64,000 nt of DNA from Candidatus Saccharimonadota bacterium (GTDB taxonomy: Bacteria > Patescibacteriota > Saccharimonadia > Saccharimonadales > Saccharimonadaceae): the NCBI GenBank assembly GCA_946893605.1, contig OX335598.1, forward strand, positions 186,001-250,000, in the 5' to 3' direction. This document shows positions 40,365 through 51,700 of the stretch, one piece after another (position 1 is the first letter of the stretch; the number at the start of each line of letters is the position of its first letter). The translations under genes and the position numbers were made by a program. The notes below the pieces were generated by a model that saw only the letters and a list, made by a program, of their open reading frames with translations, was not told where the DNA came from and did not search any database.

Positions 40365-40907
40365 GTGGAGAAAATATTAACACAATTTGCCAATTCTGGC
40401 GCATCGGAAAAAGCTGGTTTGTTTGATTCGCTAGGTATTGATTGGGCGCTGTTGGCGTTTCAGACGGTAGCATTTTTAATCTTGCTATTTGTTCTTCGCA
40501 AGTTTGTCTATCCGCCAATGATGGAAATGCTCGTCAAGCGAGAAAAAGACCTGAAAGCGGCTGACGCGGCAGCAAAATCTGCCAAGGAAAATGCCGACAA
40601 GGCCGAAGAAATGACCGCCGAAATTATGCGAAAAGCGCGAGCGCAAGCTAGCGACATCGTGGCGTCTGCTCGAGAAGAAGCGACCGAAGTCGTTGAAGAA
40701 GCAGCTAAAAAAGCGACTGCCAAATCTGAAGCTTTGATTAAAGAAGCGCATAATACGATTGCTCAAGAAATTGAAAATGCTAAGAAAGACCTGCACAATT
40801 CGACATTAGAGTTGGTAGCTGAGGCGACTGGCAAGGTTTTGGGCGAGAAAATTGATGCGAAGAAAGATACAAAGCTGATTTCGGAAGCGCTTGAGGAGGC
40901 TGAATAG
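40365..40907 (+). CDS. atpF: ATP synthase F0 subunit b
   Basis: 180 residues: an N-terminal membrane helix (about 28-46), then a long charged coiled coil forming the peripheral stalk. The start is GTG at 40365, with GGGAG 9-13 nt upstream. The residue before the span is Asp-Trp rather than the usual arrangement. Confidence 0.92.
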   Translation: MEKILTQFANSGASEKAGLFDSLGIDWALLAFQTVAFLILLFVLRKFVYPPMMEMLVKREKDLKAADAAAKSAKENADKAEEMTAEIMRKARAQASDIVASAREEATEVVEEAAKKATAKSEALIKEAHNTIAQEIENAKKDLHNSTLELVAEATGKVLGEKIDAKKDTKLISEALEEAE

Positions 40908-41306
40908 ATGAGATTAGTGTCCAGGAAAAAGTTGGCAAAGTACGCAGCTGAACAAATTTTAGCTGGCAATGACGCGGTGTTGGAAGAAATTGCTGGCCTT
41001 TTGATTTACGAAAAGCACGAACGTGAAGTTGATTTGTTGGTGCGAGATATTGAGGCTGAGTTGGCCGAGCGTGGTGAAATTGTAGCGTCGGTCGAGAGTG
41101 CGAGAGCGCTTGATGACAGCACAAGACGTAAAATAGAACAATTTCTGGCGTCTGCGGCGAGCGATAAAAATAGTAAGCCAAAAGTGTCGCTAAGAGAATC
41201 AATTGACCCGACGTTGATTGGTGGATTTAAGCTACAAACGCCGACCGCAACACTGGACGCAACGGTTTCGAAGAAGTTAAACGACTTGCGGGCGAAGAAA
41301 ATCTAG
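40908..41306 (+). CDS. atpH: ATP synthase F1 subunit delta (short form)
   Basis: 132 residues against about 175-180 in most bacteria. The N-terminal helical domain that binds the alpha crown is shortened; the C-terminal part with the family block [11 protein letters not shown] is intact. The ATG follows the atpF stop with no gap. Shortened but in frame with no sign of a lesion. Confidence 0.88.
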   Translation: MRLVSRKKLAKYAAEQILAGNDAVLEEIAGLLIYEKHEREVDLLVRDIEAELAERGEIVASVESARALDDSTRRKIEQFLASAASDKNSKPKVSLRESIDPTLIGGFKLQTPTATLDATVSKKLNDLRAKKI

Positions 41307-41314
41307 GAGGAAAA

Positions 41315-42841
41315 ATGAGCAAGATTGATGTGACAGAATTAGCCAAAAGCCTGCGGGAAAAAATCGCGCAGCTGGAGGCGACGGAAGGTTTGGAAGATGC
41401 TGGCGTGGTTATTCGCGTTGGTGACGGCGTGGCTTGGGTGCACGGCTTAAGTAGTGCTGGCTATAGTGAAGTGCTGGAAATTGAAACTGATGGCGACACG
41501 GTTGAGGCGTTTGCTCTGAACTTGATGGAAGATGAGATTGGTGCGGTGATTCTTGGTGGTGAAGATAAGGTCAAGGCTGGCGCCAGCGTTCGTCGTAAGG
41601 GTTCGGTGCTAGATGTTCCTGTCGGTGAAGAGCTGTTGGGGCGAGTGGTTGACCCGCTAGGTCGGCCTCTTGACGACGGTCCAGCGATTAAGACGAAGAA
41701 ACGTGGTTTAATTGAGCGTCCCGCTATTGGTGTGATGGGTCGTAAATCGGTTCACGAACCTCTGATGACTGGCATTATGTCGATTGACGCGATGTTCCCA
41801 ATCGGTCGTGGTCAGCGTGAGCTTATCATTGGTGACCGTCAGACTGGTAAGACGGCAATTGCCATCGATACGATGATCAACCAGGCTCGTCAAAAGACTG
41901 GCGTGGTGAACGTTTATGTGGCGATTGGTCAGAAATTGTCGAAGATCGCCAGGTTGGTCGACCGATTGAAAGAAGAAGGCGTGATGGACCAGACGATTAT
42001 CGTCGCAACCAGCCCGTCCGACGCGGCCTCCCTGCTTTACTTGGCGCCTTACGCTGGTACAGCCATGGGTGAATATTTCCGCGATAACGGCGGTCACGCA
42101 TTGATGATTTATGACGATTTGACCAAGCACGCGGTGGCTTATCGACAGATGTCGCTATTGTTGCGCCGTCCACCAGGACGCGAAGCCTACCCAGGTGACG
42201 TCTTCTATTTGCATTCACGATTATTGGAGCGATCGGCTAAATTGTCAGATGAACTTGGCGCGGGAAGCTTGACTGCTCTACCAATCATTGAAACGCAAGC
42301 TGGCGACATTTCCGCTTACATTCCGACCAACGTGATTTCTATTACCGACGGTCAGATTTTCTTAGAAACCGACTTGTTCTATCAAGGCATTCGCCCAGCC
42401 ATCTCAGCTGGTCTATCAGTTTCTCGTGTTGGTGGCGCAGCCCAGACGAAAGCCGTTAAATCTGTCGGTGGAAACTTGAAGCTTGGTCTTTCTCAGTTCC
42501 GCGAATTGGCGTCATTTGCTCAATTCGGCTCAGATCTTGATGACGCAACAAAGGCTCAAATTGACCGCGGTCAGCGACTCACTGAACTTTTGAAACAGCC
42601 ACAATATCAACCAATGAGCGTTTGGGAGCAATTTGTCAGCATTCACGCGGTGACTGGCGGTATGTTTGACGATGTTCCAGTTTCTAAGATTAAGGACGCG
42701 CAGTCTGCCCTATTGACTTACCTCTGGAAAAATTCTAAAGATGCTATGCGTGAGCTAAACAAGGGCGACAAGCCTTCGGATGAGCAGCTGAAATTGATTG
42801 ACGAAGCTACGAAAGAAATAGCGAAAGGATTTGAGGAGTAA
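41315..42841 (+). CDS. atpA: ATP synthase F1 subunit alpha
   Basis: 508 residues. P-loop [29 protein letters not shown], and the alpha signature [17 protein letters not shown]. Non-catalytic nucleotide-binding subunit of the F1 hexamer. AGGAGGAAAAATG gives a strong ribosome site. Confidence 0.98.
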   Translation: MSKIDVTELAKSLREKIAQLEATEGLEDAGVVIRVGDGVAWVHGLSSAGYSEVLEIETDGDTVEAFALNLMEDEIGAVILGGEDKVKAGASVRRKGSVLDVPVGEELLGRVVDPLGRPLDDGPAIKTKKRGLIERPAIGVMGRKSVHEPLMTGIMSIDAMFPIGRGQRELIIGDRQTGKTAIAIDTMINQARQKTGVVNVYVAIGQKLSKIARLVDRLKEEGVMDQTIIVATSPSDAASLLYLAPYAGTAMGEYFRDNGGHALMIYDDLTKHAVAYRQMSLLLRRPPGREAYPGDVFYLHSRLLERSAKLSDELGAGSLTALPIIETQAGDISAYIPTNVISITDGQIFLETDLFYQGIRPAISAGLSVSRVGGAAQTKAVKSVGGNLKLGLSQFRELASFAQFGSDLDDATKAQIDRGQRLTELLKQPQYQPMSVWEQFVSIHAVTGGMFDDVPVSKIKDAQSALLTYLWKNSKDAMRELNKGDKPSDEQLKLIDEATKEIAKGFEE

Positions 42842-42844
42842 TTC

Positions 42845-43726
42845 ATGCCGAGCACTCGCGCGCTGAAAAATCGCATTCGTTCGGTGGACTCAACTAAGCA
42901 GATCACCAAGGCTATGCAATTGGTGGCGGCCAGTAAAATGCGTCGGGCTCAAGAGGCGGACAAAGCCTCTGCGCCGTACACGATGGCGGCGGAAGAATTG
43001 CTGTCTTATTTGGCGAGCCAAGGCGCAACCGACAATCATCCGCTGTTCGCCAGGCGAAAGATAAATAAGCGATTGATTATCGTGGTGGCTAGCGACAAGG
43101 GTCTGGCTGGCGCATACAACACCAACGTTTTGAAGAAGTATTTGGAATTGTTAAAGCGTGATGACGAGCGCGGAATTGAGAACTTGACTCTGACGATTGG
43201 TCGGCGAGCTTCGCAATTCGCAACGCGTCTTAAAGATACGAAAATCATCGGTACGTATGAAGATTTGCCAGATCAGCCGTCTGGATTGACGTTCCATACG
43301 ATTTTGAATACGGCAGTAAATATGTTTGAAAATGGCGAAGTTGACGCCGTTACGCTTGTCTATACGCGTTTTGTCAATAGTATGGTTCAAACTGCTGAAT
43401 TGGATAGATTATTGCCAGCAGGAACGAAAATCTTGGTTGATCCGAGTGAAGTTTCTAACACGATTTCTGACGCCAAATATGAGCCGAGTATTCCAGAAGT
43501 TTTGGACGCGGTGGCGTATCGCTTGGTTGGTGCGCGACTGTTGCAGGCGTTGCTTGACGCTCGCGCCAGTGAACATTCTATGCGTATGATGGCGATGAAG
43601 AATGCTACGGATAATGCCAGCGATTTGGTTGACGATTTGACGCTAGCTATGAATAAAGCTCGCCAAGGGGCGATTACTCAGGAACTTGCTGAAATTTCTG
43701 GTGGCGTGGAGGCGATGGAACAATGA
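42845..43726 (+). CDS. atpG: ATP synthase F1 subunit gamma
   Basis: 293 residues. The N-terminal helix LKNRIRSVDSTKQITKAMQL and the C-terminal helix MKNATDNASDLVDDLTLAMN are the two rotor coiled-coil strands. The TGA overlaps the ATG of the following Nudix gene. Confidence 0.97.
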   Translation: MPSTRALKNRIRSVDSTKQITKAMQLVAASKMRRAQEADKASAPYTMAAEELLSYLASQGATDNHPLFARRKINKRLIIVVASDKGLAGAYNTNVLKKYLELLKRDDERGIENLTLTIGRRASQFATRLKDTKIIGTYEDLPDQPSGLTFHTILNTAVNMFENGEVDAVTLVYTRFVNSMVQTAELDRLLPAGTKILVDPSEVSNTISDAKYEPSIPEVLDAVAYRLVGARLLQALLDARASEHSMRMMAMKNATDNASDLVDDLTLAMNKARQGAITQELAEISGGVEAMEQ

Positions 43727-44172
43727 TAAATAACACAACCCTATTCGTCAGTACTGTTGTTGTAAAGGACGGTAAGTTGTTGGTCGTTCAAGAAGGCAAA
43801 AATAATTATGGTCAATTAGATACCTGGAATTTTCCAGCTGGTCATGTTGAGCCTGGCGAAAGATTGGTGGATGCGGCGATACGCGAAGCGAAGGAAGAGT
43901 CTGGCTACACAGTTGCAATTGATGGCGTACTGTCGGTGCTGTTGAAAAATACTGATTCTGGTATGTCGCTGGTTGTGTTCTTTCTAGGGCACATTGCTGA
44001 TGACTCTCCTGTCGCGCACGAAGAAGGAATCCAGCAGGTTGACTTCGTGACGTTAGAGGCTTTAGAGAAACTGAACTTACGCTTCCCTGATGATATGATA
44101 GAGCCGGCTCGTCGAGCATTGTCGGATAAGAGTTATTCTTTGGATATAATTATGGATTATCAGGAGGCGTAG
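43723..44172 (+). CDS. Nudix hydrolase inside the ATP synthase operon
   Basis: 149 residues with a complete Nudix box: GHVEPGE, then seven residues, REAKEESGY. It hydrolyses nucleoside diphosphates linked to another group; the substrate (for example oxidised nucleotide, ADP-ribose) is not evident. The ATG overlaps the atpG stop (ATGA) and atpD follows 51 nt later, so it is co-translated with the operon. This is not a standard atp gene. Regulation of adenylate levels is speculation. Confidence 0.9.
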   Translation: MINNTTLFVSTVVVKDGKLLVVQEGKNNYGQLDTWNFPAGHVEPGERLVDAAIREAKEESGYTVAIDGVLSVLLKNTDSGMSLVVFFLGHIADDSPVAHEEGIQQVDFVTLEALEKLNLRFPDDMIEPARRALSDKSYSLDIIMDYQEA

Positions 44173-44196
44173 ATGCGATATGAAAAGTGAGATTAA

Positions 44197-45657
<1,461 letters not shown>

Positions 45658-45659
45658 TC

Positions 45660-46085
45660 ATGAAATTGTCATTAGTCACACTTGTCGGTACGAAGGTTGA
45701 CGAAGAAGTTTATTCGGTGTCAATTCCGACTACTGACGGCGAAATTTCCGTTTTCCCAAGCCACGAGCCGCTAGTGACGATTGCACGGGACGGCGTAATT
45801 ACCGTGCGTCGACATAAAGAAGATTCTGATAATCAGTTGGAGTATTTCGCAATCTCTGGTGGCGTGGTAAAAATTGACTATTCGTCGGTGCAGATTCTGG
45901 TTGATGAAGCTGATCACGGTGATGACATCATCGAGGCGGAAACTCAGAAGGCTCTGGAGCGTGCTATTAAGGCGCGTGATGAAGCTGGCGATCAAGTTGA
46001 GCGCGAGAAAGCCAAGCAGCTTATCGATCGTCATATGGTGCGATTGAAGGTTGCTGATCTTCATAGACGTAAGCGACGACGCTAA
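45660..46085 (+). CDS. atpC: ATP synthase F1 subunit epsilon
   Basis: 141 residues: N-terminal beta sandwich with VSIPTTDGEISVFPSHEPLV and a C-terminal two-helix region that can brake rotation. Ends in a very basic tail (HRRKRRR). Last gene of the operon. Confidence 0.95.
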   Translation: MKLSLVTLVGTKVDEEVYSVSIPTTDGEISVFPSHEPLVTIARDGVITVRRHKEDSDNQLEYFAISGGVVKIDYSSVQILVDEADHGDDIIEAETQKALERAIKARDEAGDQVEREKAKQLIDRHMVRLKVADLHRRKRRR

Positions 46086-46106
46086 TTATATATCGGCAAT
46101 ACTACG

Positions 46107-46128
46107 AAGGAGCCTGATTATTAGGCTC
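46107..46128. terminator. Hairpin between convergent atpC and kinase-like gene
   Basis: AGGAGCCT/AGGCTCCT-type stem (GGAGCCT gattatt AGGCTCC). It overlaps the stop of the minus-strand gene. No U-run on the plus strand. Confidence 0.5.
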
Positions 46129-46994
46129 CTCGTGCTATGTCTTGCTTGAGTCCTTCGATTGACGCTTGCACGATATCGACAGTGCCATAGGAATATAGAT
46201 TAGGAATGTCCTCTTCGTATGGCTTAATAAAATGCTCGATAATAAGTTCTGAGTCTAGCATCCGCTGACCGTCGTAATTGTATTGACCGCTCATTGAATA
46301 GGCGCAACTTCCAACGTCTCGCACGAACCTAGAGATTTTTGCCGAGTCTTTGTTGGTTTGCTGAAATGTTTCGGTATCAATGCACCACGGTTCAGTGCTG
46401 ATAGTAAATGCAAAGTTTTTTATTTGCGCATCATTCATTGTATACGGTTTTTCTAGGCTGTGAAAATAATGCATAGTGGCGAATGCAGTACGGGCGATAA
46501 GCCGTGCTTTTTCTTCAGGTAACATAGTCTCGCGATATTCGTCGACTAGACTGTCGCAGCTCCGTACGCCTTGTATAAAATCGGTAATCACTGCCACTTC
46601 TCCATTCTCGAGGCGGATAACACCTTTCGGCTCGAAGGTGCGAATTGCTTGAGGGTGTTCTAGGCTATTGATGTCTCGCATCGTATCAATATCTTTCAAC
46701 GCTGCGCGTGGTGTAAGATATGGCTTGATTGTAAGGTTGGGTTGCGAGAGGTACGCCCGAGCAGTATGATGTTGCATCATAAAACCCAACTTCATTGATG
46801 CTATTGCGGCGACCTTCTGAGTAATCGTCGCGAGGATCTAACCCTATGTAAAGATAATCTAATGGCACACCTAACCGGTCGGTGCCAAATAATGCAATAT
46901 CTCCTGGATATAGTTGATCTACTTGTTTCCGCAAATCTCTCGTATCATCAATAGCGATTGGTGTTATAGATAAATATCTTTCGAGCTGACGCAT
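46121..46994 (-). CDS. Kinase-fold (APH-like) protein, unknown substrate (one frame break)
   Basis: Frames 46686-46994 and 46121-46795 join into about 290 residues once one A of the run 46781-46784 is removed (NEVGFMMQHHTARAYL). The C-terminal part resembles the aminoglycoside-phosphotransferase/kinase catalytic loop: MNDAQIKNFAF followed by a DFG-like CIDTETF. The N-terminal lobe is unusual and lacks a clear Gly loop. A TATAAA box ends 7 nt before the ATG. Function not recognised beyond the fold. Confidence 0.55.
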
Positions 46995-47007
46995 AAACTA
47001 TTTTATA

Positions 47008-48072
47008 TCACAAATCACGGATATTTGCAATAGCTAGGCGGACTTCGTCGGTCGTCGTGGTGTGCATCAATTTCTCCCGAAGTTCCTTTGCGCCGTCAAA
47101 ATCGCGAATATAAATCTTGAAAAAACGTTTTAGTGTTTCAAAAGGTCGACCGAGGGTTGGTTGGTAGTGGTCGAAGAGGTCGAGGTGGTAGTGTAGTAAG
47201 GCAATCAGCTCAGATTTGTGATGAATAGTTGAGCTATACTCTGTCTCGGAGTACTCTTTACGGGTGGCTTCGCCAGCCCGTGGCGTTCGGCTGACGGGGC
47301 TTGACGCGCCTGTCACAGCCTCCTCGACTGAGGATAGTTCAATTGCCCTCCTAAAGCAGAACGGATCACTGAAAACGCCTCGCCCAATCATAATTCCATT
47401 CACGCCGGGATGTTTTCTGGCAATCTCCAGCCCATGCTCTCGGTCGCGAATGTCGCCGTTGATAGTCAGGAGTGTTTGTGGGGCAATTTCATCGCGCAGT
47501 TTAACAATCTCGTCAATCAATTCATAATGCGCCGCGACTTTGCTCATCTCTTTTTTTGTGCGCAGATGAATTGTCAGATTAACGATATCTTGCTGTAAGA
47601 TAGTAGTCAGCCACTCGCGCCATTCATCGACGTAAGTGTAGCCCAGCCGAGTTTTTACGCTAACTGGCAATCCAGATTTTTTGGCGGCATCAATTGCAGC
47701 TATCGCTATGTCGGGTCGACGAATCAGAGCCGCGCCACCGCTTTTAATGGCAGACTTGGCGGGACAACCCATATTGATATCAATTCCGTTAAAACCAAGT
47801 TCCGCGCAGTGCTTCGCGAAAGCTTCCATATCCCCTGGCTCGCCACCCCAGATTTGCGCAATGAGCGGTTGCTCATCGTCAGTTTTAATTAATCGCCCAG
47901 CTATGGCTTTGTCGCCAGCGTGAACCCAGCCGGTGGCATTTGCGAACTCGGTGAAAAATATATCTGGCGCGCCAGCCTGTTTCACGACATGACGAAACAC
48001 GACGTCGGTGACGGCTTCCATTGGTGCCAATATGAAAAATGGCTGCGGTAAATTATTCCAAAACGATGTCAT
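47008..48072 (-). CDS. dus: tRNA-dihydrouridine synthase
   Basis: 354 residues. FMN-binding TIM barrel with LAPMEAVTDVVFR, the catalytic Cys in INMGCPAKSAIKSGGAAL, VSVKTRLGY and GVNGIMIGRGVFSDPF. It reduces uridines in tRNA D-loops. Between FRRAIEL and HYHLDLFDHY it carries an extra stretch of roughly 35 residues rich in Ser/Thr/Glu, encoded by DNA with strong inverted repeats; normal Dus proteins have only a short linker there. Confidence 0.93.
   Translation of the reverse strand: MTSFWNNLPQPFFILAPMEAVTDVVFRHVVKQAGAPDIFFTEFANATGWVHAGDKAIAGRLIKTDDEQPLIAQIWGGEPGDMEAFAKHCAELGFNGIDINMGCPAKSAIKSGGAALIRRPDIAIAAIDAAKKSGLPVSVKTRLGYTYVDEWREWLTTILQQDIVNLTIHLRTKKEMSKVAAHYELIDEIVKLRDEIAPQTLLTINGDIRDREHGLEIARKHPGVNGIMIGRGVFSDPFCFRRAIELSSVEEAVTGASSPVSRTPRAGEATRKEYSETEYSSTIHHKSELIALLHYHLDLFDHYQPTLGRPFETLKRFFKIYIRDFDGAKELREKLMHTTTTDEVRLAIANIRDL
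47220..47335. repeat. In-frame palindromic insertion inside dus
   Basis: This segment encodes the extra residues of Dus and has stem-forming sequence such as ACGGGTGGC TTC GCCAGCCCGT, the GAGTACTC palindrome and GGCGTTC...CGCC. GC content is higher than in the flanking gene. It looks like a mobile palindromic element kept in frame. No second copy was found by eye in this window. Confidence 0.45.
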
Positions 48073-48095
48073 CTCTGTTATTTTATCACAAAAGG

Positions 48096-48130
48096 AGAAA
48101 AACCCTCACTCTCGCCTTTGAGAATGAGGG
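48096..48130 (-). terminator. Rho-independent terminator of the 48.1-48.7 kb transcript
   Basis: On the minus strand CCCTCATTCTC AAAGGC GAGAGTGAGGG followed by TTTTT: 11-bp stem and U-run. Confidence 0.88.
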
Positions 48131-48443
48131 GATGGCGGGCTCAAGCGGTTCTGCCTGGAGCGATCTCAACTGTGAGAAAAACTGCCACGAGTGAATCTCG
48201 CGAGCCCGAAACTGGGAGGGAAGCAAAACGCCTTTGTCTTGCTCTCGGCGGGCATGGAGGGAGTTGGAACCCTCATCCTCTTTCTCTTCTGAGATAGAGG
48301 GACCTCCGTCCACACCCTTTTGATTCTTTTCCCCGGTCAGTCGGCTGGCTGAATCACGCCAGGAGCGGACGGACGCTCTTGTGTTAACACTAAGTTAGCT
48401 TTTTCGTAGATTAAGATCTGCGACCGTCATTTGGAGGGTGAGG
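48131..48443 (-). other. About 310 nt between the 54-aa gene and its terminator
   Basis: Two weak minus-strand frames overlap here: one of 75 codons starting at GTG 48313 that runs through the terminator, and one of about 50 codons ending before it. Neither has a convincing product. The sequence is GC-rich compared with the core genes and may be a structured 3' untranslated region or a separate small RNA. Confidence 0.35.
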
Positions 48444-48608
48444 CTACTTCTTGCTCTTGTCGAGGGCGTCTTTCGCCTTCTGCCCGACAGAGCCTGCCTG
48501 CTTGGCGGCCTCTTCGAGCTTAGTGCGCTCGTACGGGCTGAGCTGCCCTCCAGCCATACCCTTCTTGATAGCAGCTTCTCGCTGCTTGGGCGTCCATGTG
48601 TCAAACAT
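48444..48608 (-). CDS. 54-residue helical charged protein
   Basis: Begins MFDTWTPKQREAAIKKG and ends in KAKDALDKSKK; predicted helical, very Lys/Ala-rich, with no Cys and no membrane segment. AAAGGGTGA precedes the ATG by about 6 nt. Codons favour G/C in third positions (AAG, CTC, GCC) unlike core genes. It sits in a transcript with a hairpin leader upstream and a strong terminator downstream. Unknown function; a small nucleic-acid-binding or stress protein would fit the composition. Confidence 0.6.
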   Translation of the reverse strand: MFDTWTPKQREAAIKKGMAGGQLSPYERTKLEEAAKQAGSVGQKAKDALDKSKK

Positions 48609-48633
48609 GGATATCACCCTTTCTAAAAGAAAA

Positions 48634-48707
48634 GAGCTGACCTCCTAATTATGCTCCTAGAGAGCATAACTCGAAAAGTCAGCTCTACCAACAAAGCGTT
48701 TACTATA
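48634..48707 (-). promoter_or_regulatory. Structured leader of the 54-aa gene
   Basis: Outer stem GAGCTGAC/GTCAGCTC (48634-48641 with 48678-48685) and inner stem TTATGCTC/GAGCATAA (48649-48656 with 48662-48669). An AGGAGG lies inside the structure and is not placed to serve the 54-aa ATG. A TATAGT box is at 48702-48707. Confidence 0.55.
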
Positions 48708-48752
48708 ATAACACTAATTATAAAAAAATGCAACAATATACTAGAATAATTT

Positions 48753-51700
48753 TTATATTTCGCCCGCCAGCAGGTCTTTTTCGAACTGCAACATTCCCTT
48801 ATAATCCGCCGAATAGCCAGAAATATCCGGCAGATCTAACGTGGTAATTTTTCGCCAAATAATCTCAATCAGTTGCGTAAATTCAGACAGTTCTTCTCTG
48901 GAGAACATGTCTTCCAGGCTGAGGATATCGCCGGTCTTCATGTCTGGCTCGACAAATTGTAATCGCCCGCCAGTAAACGTGAAATTGCTATAATCGCGTG
49001 AATGCTCGACCAGCAGCTGATAGAACATCAATTGCTGACGATATTTATGAAGTTTGATTTTCTCGTAATCAGCCGAACCTTTCCAAGAATGCGCCGGCTT
49101 GCCAGTTTTATAATCCGTTACGAAGATGGTTTTATTTTGTTTGTCGATGTCGACAACGTCAAGTTTACCAGTCAATCTGGCATTATCGATAATTACGCCT
49201 TGATTTGAAAAGTCCAATTCCGCCAAGTCCGTGTCGTGAAAATCTGAAGATTTGGCGTTTAAGAACGCGGTCAAAGCCGACTTCCCTTTGTCCAAGTACA
49301 ATTGAAAATCGTCCGCCGGCAAATGCTGGCTCTCGAGGTATTTTTGGAAAAATTGGAGAATTTGTTCGGTGCTTGGCAATTGATGATCGACGCTGAATGA
49401 GCAATGCGCTTGCTGAAGGCTGCTGTGAATCGCAGTTCCGTAAGCTGCGGCGGAATTTTTGGCGGATGGAAAATGCAGCAAATTGTTCAATAAGAAATTC
49501 TGCGGTCCGCCGCGTGAAACGTCGAGGAAATTATTCAAATGCGTCGCGGAAAGCTTGTATGTTTCCAACGCTGGCGCCAATAAATCCTTTAATTCCGGAA
49601 CAATCGGCGAAGTTAGCCGCGTCGTCCAGTCGGTTTCAGCGAGTTCAATTTGTTCAGCTGGATCGTCGCTGGTCGGAATGACGGTCGGTGTGCAATTCGT
49701 CAAGAAACTGGCGATTATCGTGTCGCTGCCAGAATCGTTGGTTTGGGAATAAGTCATGGTCAATGTGGTTTTGGCGCGAGTCATCGCCACGAAAAACAGC
49801 CGAAGTCGCTCGTCGTAAGCCGCGCCCGCTGGCTGAAGTTGGAGGTTTGCGGGATATCGGATAGCTCGACTGCGTGAACGAACTTTTTCGCCCCAAGCGC
49901 TGTCAATTGCCCCAATCACAAAAACGTGCGGAAATTCCAGACCTTTGGATTTATGAGCGGTCATTAAGTTTATGGCGCCGCTGAGTGAACTTGCGTGCGT
50001 GCGAATTTGCGTTAAGCGAGTTTTTGTTGAAATATGCAGGTCAATAAACTCCAAAAAATCTTCCAGAGTTGGGTTTTTATCGGTGATTCGATCGCGAAGT
50101 TTTTGGCGCAAAGTGCGCAAACTTTCCAGAATTGTCAGATATGCTTCTGGGTTTTTATCTAGCTTTTCTGGCGAGAAATAGAAATTGGCGAGAGAATTGA
50201 CCTGAAGGTCGTCGCTTTCGTCGTTAGTTAAGCCTAACAAATTGTCCAGCTGCTCTTCCAACGGCAGATTCGGCACGTCCTTAGCGCGCTCCAAAAGCCA
50301 CTCTGCAAATTCCTTAAATACGCTATTCGCCAGCATACTTTCCAGCCACAATTGCCGATTTTTGTAAGCTTGAAGGCTCAATTTCCAGATGTCCATTGCA
50401 GAAAATCCAAACGCTGGATGAGCCGTAATTTCCGGCAATAAACTATTGGCAACGTCCAAATTATTCTGGCTAATCGCCACGACAGTTCGCGCTAATTTGT
50501 CCAGAATCTGGATTATGTCTTGCTCCAGAATGTCGTCGTGACGCTCGTAATTGACAAAAAGATTTTCCTTATAAAGATGCGGAAGAATTTCAATGAGTTC
50601 CTTATGGTGACGCGCAATAATCGTGATGTTTTCTGGTTTCTCGCCATTTTTTATTAGCTCGGCAATTTGTTTGGCAATTCCCGCTCGCTCTTCGCTAACA
50701 GATGAGAATTCTTGGATTTCGACTTTTGAGCCTTCGCTATTTGCGTGTGCGGTCAATTGTTTTGATAGTCCGTCAATTGTGTTTTCCAATCGATCCGCGC
50801 CTTGAGTGATAACGTCTCGCGCTGAGGATAAAATGTTCTCGGCAGAACGATAATTGTCGGTCAAAACGATAATTTTTGGGTCGTGATAATGTTGGCGGAA
50901 ACGCTGGATGTTGCCCACGTCTGCGCCTTGGAAGCTGAAGATTGCTTGGTCGTCGTCGCCGACCGCCATGATGTTTGGATTATCGTCGTTCTCGCTGGTC
51001 AAATTGAACAATAATCGTAATTGCGCCAAGTTCGTGTCCTGAAACTCGTCGACCATGATGAATTGAAATTGCTCTTGGAGATTTGCGCGCAGTTCTGGGT
51101 GAGATTCGCAAGCTTGAATAACGGATAAAATCATGTCGTCGTAGTCAAATAACGAGCGCTCGGATAAAATATTTACGTATTTTTCGTAAACGTCAATTGC
51201 GGCGGATAATTTTTCTGCAGCGGTAAAATCTTTCAGGACAAATTCGCCATTGGCATTTTTTTCGCACCATTTATTTTTCCAAGCAGTCAGTGGCTTGGTT
51301 GAGTTTTCGTCAAGTGCTTCTTGGGTGGCATGCACGATGCTCAGCGCTAAAACGTTGGCGTATGGCGTGATTGAGGCTGGCAATTTTGAGTTTTTCTCGT
51401 CAGGATTTTTGGCGGCTAAATTGGCAATTTTCTCAGCTATCGGCGCAAACATTTCAATTGTCTTTTTCGATATTTTGGCGGAAAATACTTGCTGAATGTC
51501 TGGCGCAATTTCGGCGATTGTGCTTTGATTGTCCTCAATAATTGCCCGTAATTCTGACGGCGTTAAGCCGCTTTGCTTGAACTCGGAAATAATGCGAATG
51601 AGGTCTTTAATATAAACGAATTCCCCGTTGTTTTTCGCGCTTAATGGATTTCGCCAATCAAGTCCTTCGAGTATTCCAGAGATAATTTGATATTGCGTCA

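Noticed and set aside
48086-48313. 75-codon minus-strand gene
   Set aside because: It reads through a strong terminator and has no clear ribosome site; kept only as part of an undefined region.
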